From Liberibacter crescens BT-1 (GTDB taxonomy: Bacteria > Pseudomonadota > Alphaproteobacteria > Rhizobiales > Rhizobiaceae), in NCBI RefSeq assembly GCF_000325745.1, contig NC_019907.1, positions 1,196,501 to 1,260,500 of the forward strand: a stretch of 64,000 nt of DNA, given 5' to 3'. Positions 1-11,838 of the stretch are shown in pieces. Below the pieces are notes generated by a model, which ran no database searches, had not been told where the DNA came from, and saw nothing but the letters and a program-made list of their open reading frames with translations. The position numbers and the translations under genes were made by a program. Each line of letters starts with the position of its first letter. Position 1 is the first letter of the stretch.

Positions 1-88
1 AAAAACCTAACTTACATTAAAAACATTTGTCCTAATTTTAACAACAATTTTTTTACCATTTCAAGTTAGAGAATATTGAAAAATTAAA

Positions 89-934
89 ATGATAAAAACT
101 CATACAGAAATTCACATAGAGAATAAACCATCACTCATAACTTTTTCTAATTCAAAACCCATATCTTTGATTGCTGGTCCATGCCAATTAGAAAGTCGTG
201 AGCATGCATTTATGATGGCAGGAAGATTAATCGAAATTTGCCAATCATTTGATATTGGCCTTGTTTATAAATCTTCTTTTGACAAGGCGAATCGCAGCTC
301 ATTAACAAGTCAACGCGGAATTGGAATAGATAAAGGATTGGAAATTTTATTAGACTTGAAAAAAGCCTATAATTTGGCAATAACGACAGATATTCACACA
401 GAAATGCAATGTGAAATTGTAGCGCCCGTCGTTGATATTTTGCAAATTCCTGCATTTCTTTGCCGTCAAACAGATTTGTTAGTTGCAGCAGCACGAACAG
501 GACGTATCATTAACGTCAAAAAAGGACAATTTCTTTCACCATGGGATATGAAGAATGTCCTGCATAAACTTAACGCTAATGGTGCATTAGATGTATTATT
601 GTGTGAACGTGGTGTGTCTTTTGGCTACAATACACTAGTATCTGATATGCGTGCTCTACCCATCATGGCAGCCATGGGCGCACCTGTAATCTTTGATGCC
701 AGCCACTCTGTTCAACAGCCTGGAGGGCAAGGGGATCGTTCTGGTGGACAACATGAATTTATTGCACCTCTTACAAGAGCTGCTGTTGCTGTAGGTGTTG
801 CAGGTATTTTTATTGAAACACATCAAGATCCTGACAAAGCTCCATCTGATGGACAAAACATGCTAAAACTAGATAAACTGCCAGAACTTTTAGAACAAGT
901 AATTGCTATCGATAATATTGTAAAGCTGGTATAA
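89..934 (+). CDS. kdsA: 3-deoxy-8-phosphooctulonate synthase
   Basis: Condenses phosphoenolpyruvate with arabinose 5-phosphate to KDO 8-phosphate, the first committed step to the KDO of LPS inner core; cytoplasmic. The 281-residue product has the usual family length. Visible motifs are IAGPCQLES near residue 29 (PEP/phosphate site) and the GQGDRSGGQHEF segment near residue 213. It lies 90 bases ahead of eno, an order typical of rhizobia, where pyrG usually precedes it. Its presence implies that the organism still makes at least a minimal LPS. Identification is firm. Confidence 0.97.
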   Translation: MIKTHTEIHIENKPSLITFSNSKPISLIAGPCQLESREHAFMMAGRLIEICQSFDIGLVYKSSFDKANRSSLTSQRGIGIDKGLEILLDLKKAYNLAITTDIHTEMQCEIVAPVVDILQIPAFLCRQTDLLVAAARTGRIINVKKGQFLSPWDMKNVLHKLNANGALDVLLCERGVSFGYNTLVSDMRALPIMAAMGAPVIFDASHSVQQPGGQGDRSGGQHEFIAPLTRAAVAVGVAGIFIETHQDPDKAPSDGQNMLKLDKLPELLEQVIAIDNIVKLV

Positions 935-1000
935 AATCAATGTAAGCACAATCATAGTGTTAATATACATACTTAATATAAGATAAATATCCCTATTTAA

Positions 1001-2314
<1,314 letters not shown>

Positions 2315-2422
2315 ATTAATTTTTTTTATAAATTGACTTTTATTTTATAAAATTCAACTTAAATTAACTGGCTTCGGATATTTTTGTCTCACTAATCGTT
2401 ATCACATGAAGCGTTTTCGAGT

Positions 2423-2740
2423 ATGTGGACAAAACATCATAAAAAAAATATACTTTTTAGATTAATTTTTCAAACTATTGCTATTGCATTTATAATTTAT
2501 TTTGGGAATCATGCGATAGTAGGAAGCTATGGATTAAAAGCAACTGAAGCTTTAGAAAACCGCCGTGTTAATTATGAATATCAGCTGGAAACGTTAAAAA
2601 ATTTTCGGATGAAATTAGAACGGAAGGTAGAATTAATGCGTGATGGCTCTTTAGAAAAAGATATGTTAGATGAAAAAGCGCGGTATAATCTTAATTTGTC
2701 TCGCTCCGATGAAATCGTTATATTCTATTCCTATTTCTAG
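2423..2740 (+). CDS. DivIC/FtsB-like septum protein
   Basis: Small (105 residues) single-pass membrane protein with a short cytoplasmic N-terminus, one hydrophobic segment about residues 10-32, and a coiled-coil stretch about residues 38-75 (EALENRRVNYEYQLETLK). This is the architecture of FtsB/DivIC, which bridges early and late divisome proteins with FtsL and FtsQ. Its place between eno and pdhA is the usual rhizobial site for this gene. Family assignment is by architecture and context, since sequence conservation is low in this family. Confidence 0.85.
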   Translation: MWTKHHKKNILFRLIFQTIAIAFIIYFGNHAIVGSYGLKATEALENRRVNYEYQLETLKNFRMKLERKVELMRDGSLEKDMLDEKARYNLNLSRSDEIVIFYSYF

Positions 2741-2908
2741 TTAACAGTTCATTTCTTGTTTGTAAAAAATAAATGCGCTTTAATTAGTTTCTTTGATAGA
2801 AGAGCGTATAAATATGTTCTTATAATTGCTGTATAAGAGTTTTCTTATGTTTTTTTATAGAACATCTAGTAAAAGAAAGAGTATTACAGGCATCAATAGG
2901 AGGTGTGA

Positions 2909-3958
2909 ATGGTATTGAATAAAACTCACCCTGTTTTAAAATGTAAAAATGAAAAAGAACTTATTGCGACTAATTATTTTGATAATTCAATGATTATTGA
3001 CCTTAATTGTCAGCAGGAGCTATTCGCATATCGGGAAATGTTACTTATTCGTCGATTTGAAGAAAAAGCTGGCCAACTATACGGCATGGGTTTGATTGGT
3101 GGCTTTTGTCACCTTTATATAGGTCAAGAAGCTGTAGCAGTTGGTGTAAAGATGTCTCTTGAAGAAGGAGATCAAATGATCACTGGCTATCGGGATCATG
3201 GACATATCCTTGCTTGTTCAGTGGATGCGTCTACAGTAATGGCAGAGTTAACAGGCCGTCGTAATGGGATATCAAAAGGCAAAGGCGGTTCCATGCATAT
3301 GTTTTCAAAAAAACATGGATTCTATGGAGGTCATGGAATTGTTGGTGCACAAGTATCCCTTGGGACAGGGATTGCTTTTGCTAATAAGTATCGTAATACT
3401 GACCGCGTTTGTGCTGTTTATTTTGGTGACGGTGCAGCAAACCAAGGGCAGGTTTATGAAAGCTTTAATATGGCTGCTCTCTGGAATTTAGGTGTCATTT
3501 ACATCATTGAAAATAATCAATACGCTATGGGCACCTCAGTTAAGCGTGCATCTGCACAATCTGATCTTTCGAAAAGAGGCGATTCTTTTGGCATTCCAAG
3601 CATGAAAATTGATGGCATGGATATACGAGCTGTCAAAGGAGCTACAGACAAAGCTGTCCAACATTGTCGTCTTGGTAATGGGCCAATTATAATAGAAATG
3701 CTTACCTATCGTTACAGAGGTCACTCCATGTCTGATCCTGCAAGCTATCGTGCTCGAGAAGAAGTAGAAATGATGCGCTCTGAACATGACCCAATTGAAA
3801 AAGTACGCATGAGATTGCTAGAAAAGGAATGGGCTAGTGAAAACGATCTCAAGATCATAGAGAGTGAAGTACGCAAAATTATAACAGCGAGCGCCAATTT
3901 TGCACAAAATGATATGGAACCTGATGAATCTGAACTTTATCTTGATATTCTACTCTAA
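2909..3958 (+). CDS. pdhA: pyruvate dehydrogenase E1 component, alpha subunit
   Basis: Thiamine-diphosphate-dependent decarboxylation of pyruvate together with PdhB. The 349-residue product carries the thiamine-binding motif from GDGAANQG to IIENN (about residues 174-205), the phosphorylation-loop-like YRYRGHSMSDP near residue 270, and GGSMHMF near residue 128. A near-perfect AGGAGGT ribosome site precedes the ATG by 5 bases. The first 40 or so residues are poorly conserved. It is followed 15 bases later by pdhB, so the two are probably cotranslated. Confidence 0.97.
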   Translation: MVLNKTHPVLKCKNEKELIATNYFDNSMIIDLNCQQELFAYREMLLIRRFEEKAGQLYGMGLIGGFCHLYIGQEAVAVGVKMSLEEGDQMITGYRDHGHILACSVDASTVMAELTGRRNGISKGKGGSMHMFSKKHGFYGGHGIVGAQVSLGTGIAFANKYRNTDRVCAVYFGDGAANQGQVYESFNMAALWNLGVIYIIENNQYAMGTSVKRASAQSDLSKRGDSFGIPSMKIDGMDIRAVKGATDKAVQHCRLGNGPIIIEMLTYRYRGHSMSDPASYRAREEVEMMRSEHDPIEKVRMRLLEKEWASENDLKIIESEVRKIITASANFAQNDMEPDESELYLDILL

Positions 3959-3973
3959 CTCAGGAGCGGATCA

Positions 3974-5392
3974 ATGATATCTGTTGAAGTGCTTATGCCT
4001 GCATTATCTCCGACTATGGAGGAAGGAAAGATTTATAAGTGGACAAAAAACGAAGGTGATTTTATAAAACAAGGTGATATTATTTGTGAAGTTGAAACTG
4101 ACAAGGCTGTTATGGAAGTCGAATCTGTCTATGAGGGGGTTCTTGATAAGATAATAGTTCCTGAAGGAACTGAAAATATTAAAGTTAATAATGTAATTGC
4201 CATTATATTACAGGAAGATGACGTTGTTGATGTTAATTCAATGCCTTCAGTGAGTTCTTTTGAGAAAAAAACTCAGTTTTCACAAAATTCATTACTCAAT
4301 ATAACCGATAAAGGAGGTTCTTTGATAACATCTTCAGTTGATAAGACGTCTAAAACAGATGATATTCACTACCCTGAAATACCTAAAGATGTACCAACAG
4401 TTTCAATAACTGTACGGGAGGCATTGCGTGATGCTATAGCTGAAGAAATGCGTCGTGATCCAAACGTATTTATTATGGGCGAAGAAGTAGCAGAATATCA
4501 GGGGGCCTATAAAATTACTCAAGGACTTCTGCAGGAATTTGGTGCAGGGCGAGTTATAGATACGCCAATCAGTGAACATGCTTTCGCAGGCATTGGTGTT
4601 GGAGCAGCCTTTACAGGTCTAAAACCAATCGTGGAATTTATGACTTTTAATTTTGCTATGCAAGCAATAGACCAGATCATTAATTCTGCTGCAAAGACTC
4701 GTTACATGTCTGGCGGACAAATAGAGGTACCTATTGTTTTTCGTGGTCCTAATGGAGCAGCAGCACGCGTTGCAGCACAACATTCACAATGTTATGCTGC
4801 ATGGTATAGTCATATTCCAGGCCTTAAGGTTGTTATGCCATACAATGCCTCTGATGCCAAAGGACTTCTAAAAGCGGCAATTCGTGATCCAAATCCTGTT
4901 ATTTTCTTGGAAAATGAAATTCTTTATGGACAAACTTTTGAAGTCCCTGTTTCGGATGATCTGTTGATTCCTATAGGAAAAGCACGTGTTCATTTCAAAG
5001 GTAATGATGCAACTATAGTATCTTTTGGTATTGGTATGACGTATGCCATAAAAGCAATTGCTGAATTAGAAAAAGAAAATCTAAATATAGAGCTCATAGA
5101 TTTGCGTACTATACGCCCAATGGATATTAAAACTATTGTAGAATCAGTAAAAAAAACAGGTCGTCTTGTGACTGTTGAAGAAGGCTATCCTCAATCATCT
5201 GTTGGTGCCGAAATAGCAACCCGTGTACAACAACAGGCATTTGATTATCTTGATGCTCCTATTCTAACAATTACAGGAAAAGATGTGCCAACACCATATG
5301 CTTCAAATCTTGAAAAACTTGCTCTTCCGAGTGTAGAGGAGATCATTGAAGCAGTGAAGATTGTCTGTTACAAAAACAAGGTGAAAAATTAA
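3974..5392 (+). CDS. pdhB: pyruvate dehydrogenase E1 component, beta subunit, with N-terminal lipoyl domain
   Basis: Beta half of the E1 heterotetramer. As in other alphaproteobacteria, it has an extra N-terminal lipoyl domain (residues about 1-78, lipoylated Lys44 in ETDKAVMEV), a Ser/Thr-rich linker (about 80-135), then the transketolase-like E1-beta domain (about 140-465). The stop codon overlaps the pdhC start by one base (TAATG), which suggests translational coupling. The lipoyl-domain DNA is strikingly similar to that at the start of pdhC, including synonymous positions. Confidence 0.97.
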   Translation: MISVEVLMPALSPTMEEGKIYKWTKNEGDFIKQGDIICEVETDKAVMEVESVYEGVLDKIIVPEGTENIKVNNVIAIILQEDDVVDVNSMPSVSSFEKKTQFSQNSLLNITDKGGSLITSSVDKTSKTDDIHYPEIPKDVPTVSITVREALRDAIAEEMRRDPNVFIMGEEVAEYQGAYKITQGLLQEFGAGRVIDTPISEHAFAGIGVGAAFTGLKPIVEFMTFNFAMQAIDQIINSAAKTRYMSGGQIEVPIVFRGPNGAAARVAAQHSQCYAAWYSHIPGLKVVMPYNASDAKGLLKAAIRDPNPVIFLENEILYGQTFEVPVSDDLLIPIGKARVHFKGNDATIVSFGIGMTYAIKAIAELEKENLNIELIDLRTIRPMDIKTIVESVKKTGRLVTVEEGYPQSSVGAEIATRVQQQAFDYLDAPILTITGKDVPTPYASNLEKLALPSVEEIIEAVKIVCYKNKVKN

Positions 5393-6690
5393 TGACAATT
5401 AAAATAACTATGCCTGCATTATCTCCAACCATGGAGGAAGGGAAAATAGCAAAGTGGCTAGTTAAGGAAGGCGACAGTGTATCTTCAGGCGATATTATTT
5501 GTGAGATTGAAACTGACAAGGCTATCATGGAAGTCGAATCTGTCTATGAAGGCATTGTAGAAGAGATCACAGTCCCTGAAGGAACTGAGAATGTTAAAGT
5601 TAACTCTGTTATTTTACTTCTATCTGGCGAAGACGATAGTGATATCTCTGAACCAAGTAATATATCACAGACTCAACACCCCTCTTCTTCTCCTGAGGAA
5701 ATCTTATCAAACCCGCTTTCAAGGGAAAATTCTGCTGAATTAAATCAGTTGGAAATATCAATTAACAAAGAAAAAGTATTTTCTTCACCTCTTGCTCGTC
5801 GTATTGCAAAAGAAAAAAATATTGACATATTTTCTATTAAAGGATCTGGCCCTTATGGTCGTGTTATTAAAAGAGATGTAGAAAATTCTCTGCCAACAAA
5901 CCATGATATTCTGAATATAAAAGCACCTTCATCATCATTTGGTAGTGGTTTGATGCCTGATGCCTCTATATTGAAATTATTTGAAAAAGGTTCTTATGAC
6001 TTGGAACCTCATGATAGCATGCGTAAAACCATTGCAGCAAGGCTTCAACAAGCTACACAAACAATTCCGCATTTTTATGTATCTATAGATTGTGAGATTG
6101 ATCAACTCCTTGCTTTAAGAAGTCAAATTAATACTTCAATATCAATACACAATGATCAATCTTCTATCAAAATTTCAGTAAATGACATGGTAATCAAAGC
6201 TCTTGCTATGTCCATGTTAAAAGTTCCAAGTGCTAATGTCTCCTGGACAGAAACCGCATTAATTAAACATCATCATGTTGATGTAGCAGTTGCAGTTCGT
6301 ATCCAGGGAGGATTAATAACCCCTATTATTCGTAAAGCCGATCAGAAAAAAATCATTGATATTTCTCAAGAAATGAAAGAACTTGGACGTCGTGCTAAAG
6401 AAAAAAAACTTAAGCCAGAAGAATATCAAGGAGGTATGACTTCTATATCTAATATGGGAATGTTAAATATAAAGAGTTTTTCTTCTATTATTAATCCTCC
6501 TCAATCAACTATTCTTGCAGTAGGCACTGGTGAAAAAAGGCCTGTTGTTAAAAATAATGAGATAAAAATTGCAACTGTAATGACAGTAACTCTTTCTGCT
6601 GACCACCGCGCTATAGATGGAGCTCTTGCTGCTGAACTTTTGCTTGCTTTTAAGAGTTACATTGAAAATCCAGCAGGAATTTTAATATAA
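5392..6690 (+). CDS. pdhC: dihydrolipoamide acetyltransferase, pyruvate dehydrogenase E2
   Basis: Forms the core of the pyruvate dehydrogenase complex and transfers acetyl groups to CoA. Domains in order: lipoyl domain (about 1-78, Lys43), linker, peripheral-subunit-binding domain near residues 125-165 ([16 protein letters not shown], then [11 protein letters not shown]), and acyltransferase domain about 205-432 ending with the active-site HRAIDG motif. Length 432 is normal for a single-lipoyl E2. The start codon overlaps the stop of pdhB. Confidence 0.97.
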   Translation: MTIKITMPALSPTMEEGKIAKWLVKEGDSVSSGDIICEIETDKAIMEVESVYEGIVEEITVPEGTENVKVNSVILLLSGEDDSDISEPSNISQTQHPSSSPEEILSNPLSRENSAELNQLEISINKEKVFSSPLARRIAKEKNIDIFSIKGSGPYGRVIKRDVENSLPTNHDILNIKAPSSSFGSGLMPDASILKLFEKGSYDLEPHDSMRKTIAARLQQATQTIPHFYVSIDCEIDQLLALRSQINTSISIHNDQSSIKISVNDMVIKALAMSMLKVPSANVSWTETALIKHHHVDVAVAVRIQGGLITPIIRKADQKKIIDISQEMKELGRRAKEKKLKPEEYQGGMTSISNMGMLNIKSFSSIINPPQSTILAVGTGEKRPVVKNNEIKIATVMTVTLSADHRAIDGALAAELLLAFKSYIENPAGILI

Positions 6691-6747
6691 CTTATTACGG
6701 TACATTTCTATTATATAAACTTTTTTATAAGGAGAACACTCCCAAAA

Positions 6748-8204
6748 ATGGACGCGCTTATGTCAAATACTTATGATATTGCTATCATTGGATCAGGTCC
6801 TGCTGGATATGTTGCAGCTATACGTGCTACTCAGCTTGGTTTTAAAGTAGCGATTATTGAACGTGAACATTTAGGTGGTATTTGTTTGAATTGGGGGTGT
6901 ATTCCTACAAAGTCTCTTCTGCGTTCTGCTGAAATATTAGACTATATTCATAAGGCGAAATCCTATGGTATAGACGTAGAAGGGAAAGTAACTGCAAACA
7001 TAAAAGAAATAATACAACGTTCTCGCAATGCTTCTTCACAATTAAATAATGGCATATCCTTTTTAATGCGGAAAAATAAAATTGATGTCATATGGGGTGA
7101 AGCAATGATAAATAGCCCCAATGAAATTATAGTATCGAAATCCTCTAAACCAGCGGTTCAACCACAACATCCTGTTCCCAAGGACGTTCTTGGAGAAGGT
7201 GTTTATAAAGCAAAACATATTATTATTGCTACAGGTGCACGTCCACGTTCTCTTCCAGAAATACAGCCTAATAATAAATTGATATGGACCTATTTTGAGG
7301 CTTTAAAACCAGAAAAAAACCAAAATCTTTAATTATAGTAGGTTCCGGCGCTATCGGAGTTGAGTTTGCTTCTTTTTATAGATCTTTAGGAGTACAAGTA
7401 ACACTTTTAGAATTAAAACCTAATATTCTACCTACAGAAGACTTAGAAATTTCTATGATTGTTGGTAAAGCTCTTGAAAAAAAAGGAATAAAAATTATAA
7501 CTGAAGCAAAAATTTCTCTTGTTAAGCAAGAATTAGATTCGATCTCTGTTAAGATAGAAAATCAAACTGGCTTTTTAAATTCAATAACAGCTGATCATCT
7601 TATATTGGCTAGTGGTGTTCAAGGAAATATTGAGAATATCGGTTTAGAAAAGCTAGGAGTAAAAACCAATAATGGATGTATCCTTGTAGATGGTTATGGT
7701 CGCACAAATGTAACCGGAATTTATGCCATTGGTGATGTAGCTGGTGCACCAATGCTCGCTCATAAGGCAGAACATGAAGCGATAATATGTGTCGAGAAAA
7801 TTGCATCTGTTCCTGACACACATCCTCTTGATAAGAGAAAAATTCCTGGATGTATATATTGTAATCCTCAAGTTGCGTCTGTTGGGATCACAGAAGAAGA
7901 AGCTAAAAATCAAGGCCTTGATATTTGTGTTGGGCGTTATCCATTTTCTGCTAATGGGAAAGCTGTTGCACTTGGTGAAGACACCGGTATGATTAAAACT
8001 ATTTTTGATAGAAATACTGGAGAACTCTTAGGAGCACATATGGTTGGGTTAGAAGTGACTGAACTTATTCAAGGTTTTGTAACCGCAATGAACCTGGAAA
8101 CTACAGAAAAAGAACTCATGAATACTGTATTCCCTCACCCCACACTTTCAGAGATGATGAAAGAAAGTGTTCTTGATGCTTATGGTCGTGTTATTAATGC
8201 ATAA
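6748..8204 (+). pseudogene. lpdA: dihydrolipoamide dehydrogenase (E3), one-base frameshift
   Basis: E3 flavoprotein that reoxidises the lipoyl groups of E2 with NAD+. The first part (194 residues to a TAA at 7330) holds the FAD fingerprint GSGPAGYVAA and the redox disulfide GGICLNWGCIPTK. The second part resumes in the -1 frame with the NAD fingerprint GSGAIGVEF (from about 7341), the FAD segment YAIGDVAG and the active-site HPTLSE near the end. The break is a run of seven A at 7313-7319; eight would restore one full-length protein. The run forms A AAA AAC in the incoming frame, a known -1 slippery heptamer. Sequencing under-call, true mutation or slippage are all possible. Family identity is certain. 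Confidence 0.93.
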
Positions 8205-8442
8205 AGGATTTTTTAAATCACTTTAAAAACTTAATTTATTTCTATTGAACGAAAAACTTCATTTTTTGTAGGCAAGCTAAGCTCTTGAGGAAAAAGTTGT
8301 TAACTCTTCTCTTATATCAAATTAATGTGCTTAATAGTTTCTAGGCTTGCAATACAAGATCAGATTGACTTATAATTAACCGCTTTGATTTAATTATTAT
8401 TATAATATTTTGTCTTTTATTCTTAACTTGATTGAGGAAGTT

Positions 8443-9441
8443 ATGGTCACGCTTTTTGATGTGAATAGTAAAAAGCAACCTTCTTATACTTCTAAATGGA
8501 TAAAAAGTCCTATAGGGAAGGATCGACATCCTGAGAAGTTTCATAAACCTGATACAGAAATTATAAACAAACCAGATTGGATTCGTGTACGTTCTTCTCT
8601 TTCAAAGGGATATAATGAAACCTATAAAATAGTACGTGATAATAACTTAGTAACAGTATGTGAAGAAGCAGGATGCCCAAATATTGGTGAATGCTGGAGT
8701 AAAAAACATGCTACTTTTATGATTATGGGCATGATTTGCACAAGGGCTTGTGCATTTTGTAATGTTGCTACTGGAAAACCGGCGCCATTAGATCCAGAAG
8801 AACCTCAAAATATATCACAAGCTGTTAAAGCTATGCAGCTTTCACATGTAGTTATTACATCTGTTGATCGTGATGATCTTATGGATGGAGGAGCTGAACA
8901 TTTTGAAAAAGTTATACATGCAATTAGACAAAACTCTCCATCTACAACTATTGAAGTTCTAACACCAGATTTTTTGCGTAAACCAGGAGCTTTAGAACGA
9001 GTTATTGCTGCAAAGCCTGATGTATTTAATCATAACCTTGAGACAGTAGCTTCCAATTATCTTACAGTGCGCCCTGGAGCTCGTTATTTTCATTCTATAC
9101 GGCTTTTACAACGAGCAAAAGAACTCGATTCAACAATTTTTACAAAATCCGGTATTATGGTAGGTCTTGGTGAAAAAAGAAATGAAGTTCTACAGCTTAT
9201 GGATGATTTGCGTACTGCTGAAGTTGATTTTTTAACCATTGGACAATACCTCCAACCAACAAGGAAGCATCATAAAGTAGACAGCTATATTACTCCTGAA
9301 GAGTTTAAATCCTATGAGACAATAGCATACACAAAAGGTTTTTTAATGGTTTCATCAAGCCCTTTAACACGGTCATCTCACCATGCAGGCGATGATTTTA
9401 TACGATTGAAAGATGCACGCAACAAACAACTATTGTTCTAA
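8443..9441 (+). CDS. lipA: lipoyl synthase
   Basis: Radical-SAM enzyme that inserts two sulfurs into protein-bound octanoyl groups, making the lipoyl cofactor needed by PdhB and PdhC upstream. Two iron-sulfur motifs are visible: [12 protein letters not shown] (auxiliary cluster) and CTRACAFC (radical-SAM CxxxCxxC). The C-terminal [11 protein letters not shown] carries the conserved RSSxHA block. The start at 8443 is chosen because GAGGAAG precedes it closely and the protein then aligns with the rhizobial N-terminus ([10 protein letters not shown] near residue 25); an ORF start 33 bases upstream lacks these supports. Confidence 0.96.
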   Translation: MVTLFDVNSKKQPSYTSKWIKSPIGKDRHPEKFHKPDTEIINKPDWIRVRSSLSKGYNETYKIVRDNNLVTVCEEAGCPNIGECWSKKHATFMIMGMICTRACAFCNVATGKPAPLDPEEPQNISQAVKAMQLSHVVITSVDRDDLMDGGAEHFEKVIHAIRQNSPSTTIEVLTPDFLRKPGALERVIAAKPDVFNHNLETVASNYLTVRPGARYFHSIRLLQRAKELDSTIFTKSGIMVGLGEKRNEVLQLMDDLRTAEVDFLTIGQYLQPTRKHHKVDSYITPEEFKSYETIAYTKGFLMVSSSPLTRSSHHAGDDFIRLKDARNKQLLF

Positions 9442-9551
9442 ATGATTTAGTGTTATCATCAGATATTAATTTCGAAAAGTCATTACCTCAGTTTTTCACC
9501 AATACGCTTATTTAATCTTGGATAGAGAGCAAGGAATAGACAGCAAGTACT

Positions 9552-10010
9552 ATGAATCATGTTAACACCCGCCGCATCGTTAAATATAATTCTGATAAAA
9601 TGTTTGATTTGGTCGCCGATATAGAAAGCTATCCTCAATTCGTACCACTTTGTAAAACACTAACAATTAAATCTCGTGAACAGCTTGATGATAAACTATT
9701 ACTTGTCAGTGAAATGACAGTCGGTTACATGGGCATTCATGAAAGCTTAACAACTCAAGTTTTACTTCAAAAATCTTTGAAAAAGATAGATGTTCAATAT
9801 ATTAATGGCCCCTTTCATTTTTTAAATAATTACTGGGATTTTAAAAGCATCAGTGATAATAGCTGTGAGGTTATTTTCTACCTTGAATATGAGTTGAAAA
9901 ATCGTTTATTTAATGCACTAATTAAGAAAATGTTTGATCATACTTTTCGTGTTTTTGTAGAGGCATTTGAAAAACGTGCCCAAATAGTCTACGGCTCCAG
10001 TGTTTGTTGA
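9552..10010 (+). CDS. COQ10/RatA-like START-domain protein
   Basis: 152-residue single-domain protein of the polyketide cyclase/START fold, related to mitochondrial COQ10 and bacterial RatA. The N-terminal pattern RRIVKYNSDKMFDLVADIESYPQFVPLCK is typical in structure for the family (described here by residues 7-35). COQ10 homologues bind ubiquinone; E. coli RatA was described as a ribosome-association toxin. In Rhizobiales it habitually follows lipA. Its last 22 bases overlap the convergent cinA end. The biochemical role here is inferred from the family only. Confidence 0.85.
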   Translation: MNHVNTRRIVKYNSDKMFDLVADIESYPQFVPLCKTLTIKSREQLDDKLLLVSEMTVGYMGIHESLTTQVLLQKSLKKIDVQYINGPFHFLNNYWDFKSISDNSCEVIFYLEYELKNRLFNALIKKMFDHTFRVFVEAFEKRAQIVYGSSVC

Positions 10011-10501
10011 GAAATTGTTCTTAACATATCAAGTGCTTCAACTAAAATAGTAAAGCGCGTTTCTAATCTATCCAATGATAGATCATTAATTTTACTATGA
10101 ATAAAATTTCCTGACTGTGAAATAGCGACTACATGAGCTAAACCTACCGGCTTTTCTAGAGAGCCTCCTCCAGGACCAGCAATACCTGTAGCAGAAATTG
10201 CAAAAGTTGCATGACTAAAAATTAATGCACCTTGTGCCATTTCCAAAGCTGTCTGAAAAGAGACTGCTCCCCAAGTTTCCAAAGTTTTTTGGCTAACTCC
10301 AAGAAATCGCATTTTTGCTCTATTAGAATATACTAAAAACCCATATTCTATAATAGCAGAAGCACCAGGAATGTCAGTTAATAAAGAAGAAATCAATCCC
10401 CCTGTACATGATTCTGCTGTTGCTATAGTATATTTACGAGCTGTCAAATCTACCACCAACTGTTTTGCATGAGCTCGAAGTTCTACAGGCCAGAATTTCA
10501 T
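9989..10501 (-). CDS. pncC: CinA C-terminal-type nicotinamide-nucleotide amidase
   Basis: 170-residue stand-alone CinA-C/PncC domain, predicted to deamidate nicotinamide mononucleotide to nicotinate mononucleotide in NAD recycling. Motifs: ATAESCTGG near residue 28, containing the nucleophilic Ser, and AISATGIAGPGGG near residue 101. It lacks the molybdopterin-binding COG1058 half of full CinA, as is usual in rhizobia. It converges with the ratA-like gene and overlaps it by 22 bases. Confidence 0.92.
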   Translation of the reverse strand: MKFWPVELRAHAKQLVVDLTARKYTIATAESCTGGLISSLLTDIPGASAIIEYGFLVYSNRAKMRFLGVSQKTLETWGAVSFQTALEMAQGALIFSHATFAISATGIAGPGGGSLEKPVGLAHVVAISQSGNFIHSKINDLSLDRLETRFTILVEALDMLRTISQQTLEP

Positions 10502-11012
10502 ATCTCAATTCTCTTTTTTGTATAGAAAACCAATCTTCTTATAGAAACTCTTTAAAATATCAAATAAAAATTAATGTATTCATAGCATTCTCTCATTAAG
10601 AGATTTTCCTACTTTATTAAAAATAGTACTTTAATGAGTTTATAATAATATAAGTATTACATAATATAATGTTTGAAATTATACATGTAATACGATATTA
10701 AAAAACGAAAGATAGAAAACTTTAATAAAAGTTTTATTAAAATATGGCTGATATGTAATCTTCTGAAAAATAAGAAAGATTTAGTGGTAGTTTCTCTGTT
10801 TTACAGTAGAGATTTTTAAATTGTCTCTTTCTTTAAAGAAAAGTTTGGTATTATAAGTGTTTGATGTTAAAACATGTGAGTAAGGGTACATTTTTTGTAT
10901 GTTATGCCAAATTAGAAATTCTCTTTTAGCTAGATAGAGGCTATATAATCTTTCAAAATCTTAGAAAGTATAATCAAAGAATACAAGTTCTACTCTACCA
11001 AGGAGATATGAT
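10502..11012. other. 511-base intergenic region upstream of tatA
   Basis: No open frame with a recognisable product is seen on either strand. The region separates divergent pncC and tatA, so it should hold promoters for both. It contains nested AT palindromes at 10716-10741: TTTAATAAAA and TTTTATTAAA with a one-base spacer, overlapping an 8-bp hairpin. In rhizobia the chromosome-segregation genes scpA and scpB directly precede tatA; they are absent here. Confidence 0.6.
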
Positions 11013-11219
11013 ATGGGGACTTTTAGTATTTGGCATTGGCTAATTGTTCTAGTGATTTTGCTCCTTTTATTTGGACGTGGCAAAATTCCTGAATTAATGG
11101 GCGATTTAGCAAAAGGAATTAAAAACTTTAAAAAAGGCATGTCAGAGGATGAGCAAGATGCAACTTATAAAGAAGAAACAAAATCTACAATAGATCATAA
11201 AAATGACAAGCAGCATTGA
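11013..11219 (+). CDS. tatA: Sec-independent translocase subunit TatA
   Basis: 68-residue protein with one N-terminal transmembrane segment (about 4-21), the hinge [16 protein letters not shown] and an amphipathic helix with charged tail, which is the TatA pattern. TatA forms the folded-protein-conducting element of the twin-arginine pathway. AAGGAGA lies about 6 bases before the ATG. First gene of tatA-tatB-tatC-serS. Confidence 0.96.
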   Translation: MGTFSIWHWLIVLVILLLLFGRGKIPELMGDLAKGIKNFKKGMSEDEQDATYKEETKSTIDHKNDKQH

Positions 11220-11300
11220 TAGTTTTGAATTTTTCATTTAATCGGTTAGTTATATTGTTTAATCTTATAACTCATCAATAAAGGATAGCTAAAGATTTAG

Positions 11301-11813
11301 ATGTTTTACATTGGCTGGAGTGAGCTTCTAATTATTATTGTTGTTCTGATTATATTTGTTAATCCTGAAGAACTTCCTGCTCTTTTACGAAATCTTGGTC
11401 GTATAAATGCAAAAATACGACGAATTACTTTAGATATTCAGAGCAAATTTGAGAAAGCATTGGATGATACAGAAATCAAACAAATCCATAAAGAAATTGA
11501 AGATGTAATCCATACAAATACAAAAGAAGAAAATTCTTCCTTATCAGGAAATCGTCTACAAGATTATCATGATTATGATCATTTAAACATAAATCAAACT
11601 TCTACATCAGAGGCATCATCGAAAAAAAACGTATCGTTGTCTGAATCGATACACCAACCAGAATCTTCTCATCGGGTCGCTCAATATGAGAAAGATTCCT
11701 CTGAAAAGGATCCTATAAGAGATCTCAATACTATCCAGCAAGATGATCAAAGCAATTTATCTTCTAAATCAAAAAGAGCAAAAAAAGAACTCCTTCTAAA
11801 CAAAATGAGATAA
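11301..11813 (+). CDS. tatB: Sec-independent translocase subunit TatB
   Basis: 170 residues: N-terminal membrane helix (about 5-20, GWSELLIIIVVLIIFVNPEE), the conserved hinge with PEELPALLRNLGR, an amphipathic helix, then a long Ser/Lys-rich poorly ordered tail. TatB with TatC makes the receptor complex for twin-arginine signal peptides. It is shorter than many rhizobial TatB proteins because of the variable tail, but the functional core is complete. Confidence 0.94.
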   Translation: MFYIGWSELLIIIVVLIIFVNPEELPALLRNLGRINAKIRRITLDIQSKFEKALDDTEIKQIHKEIEDVIHTNTKEENSSLSGNRLQDYHDYDHLNINQTSTSEASSKKNVSLSESIHQPESSHRVAQYEKDSSEKDPIRDLNTIQQDDQSNLSSKSKRAKKELLLNKMR

Positions 11814-11838
11814 AAAATACAGAAAGTAGTTGATAAGC

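Noticed and set aside
7609-7913. Overlapping minus-strand ORFs of 70-86 codons inside the lpd second half
   Set aside because: They are antisense to a clearly conserved coding frame and give Cys/His/Phe-rich translations typical of shadow frames.
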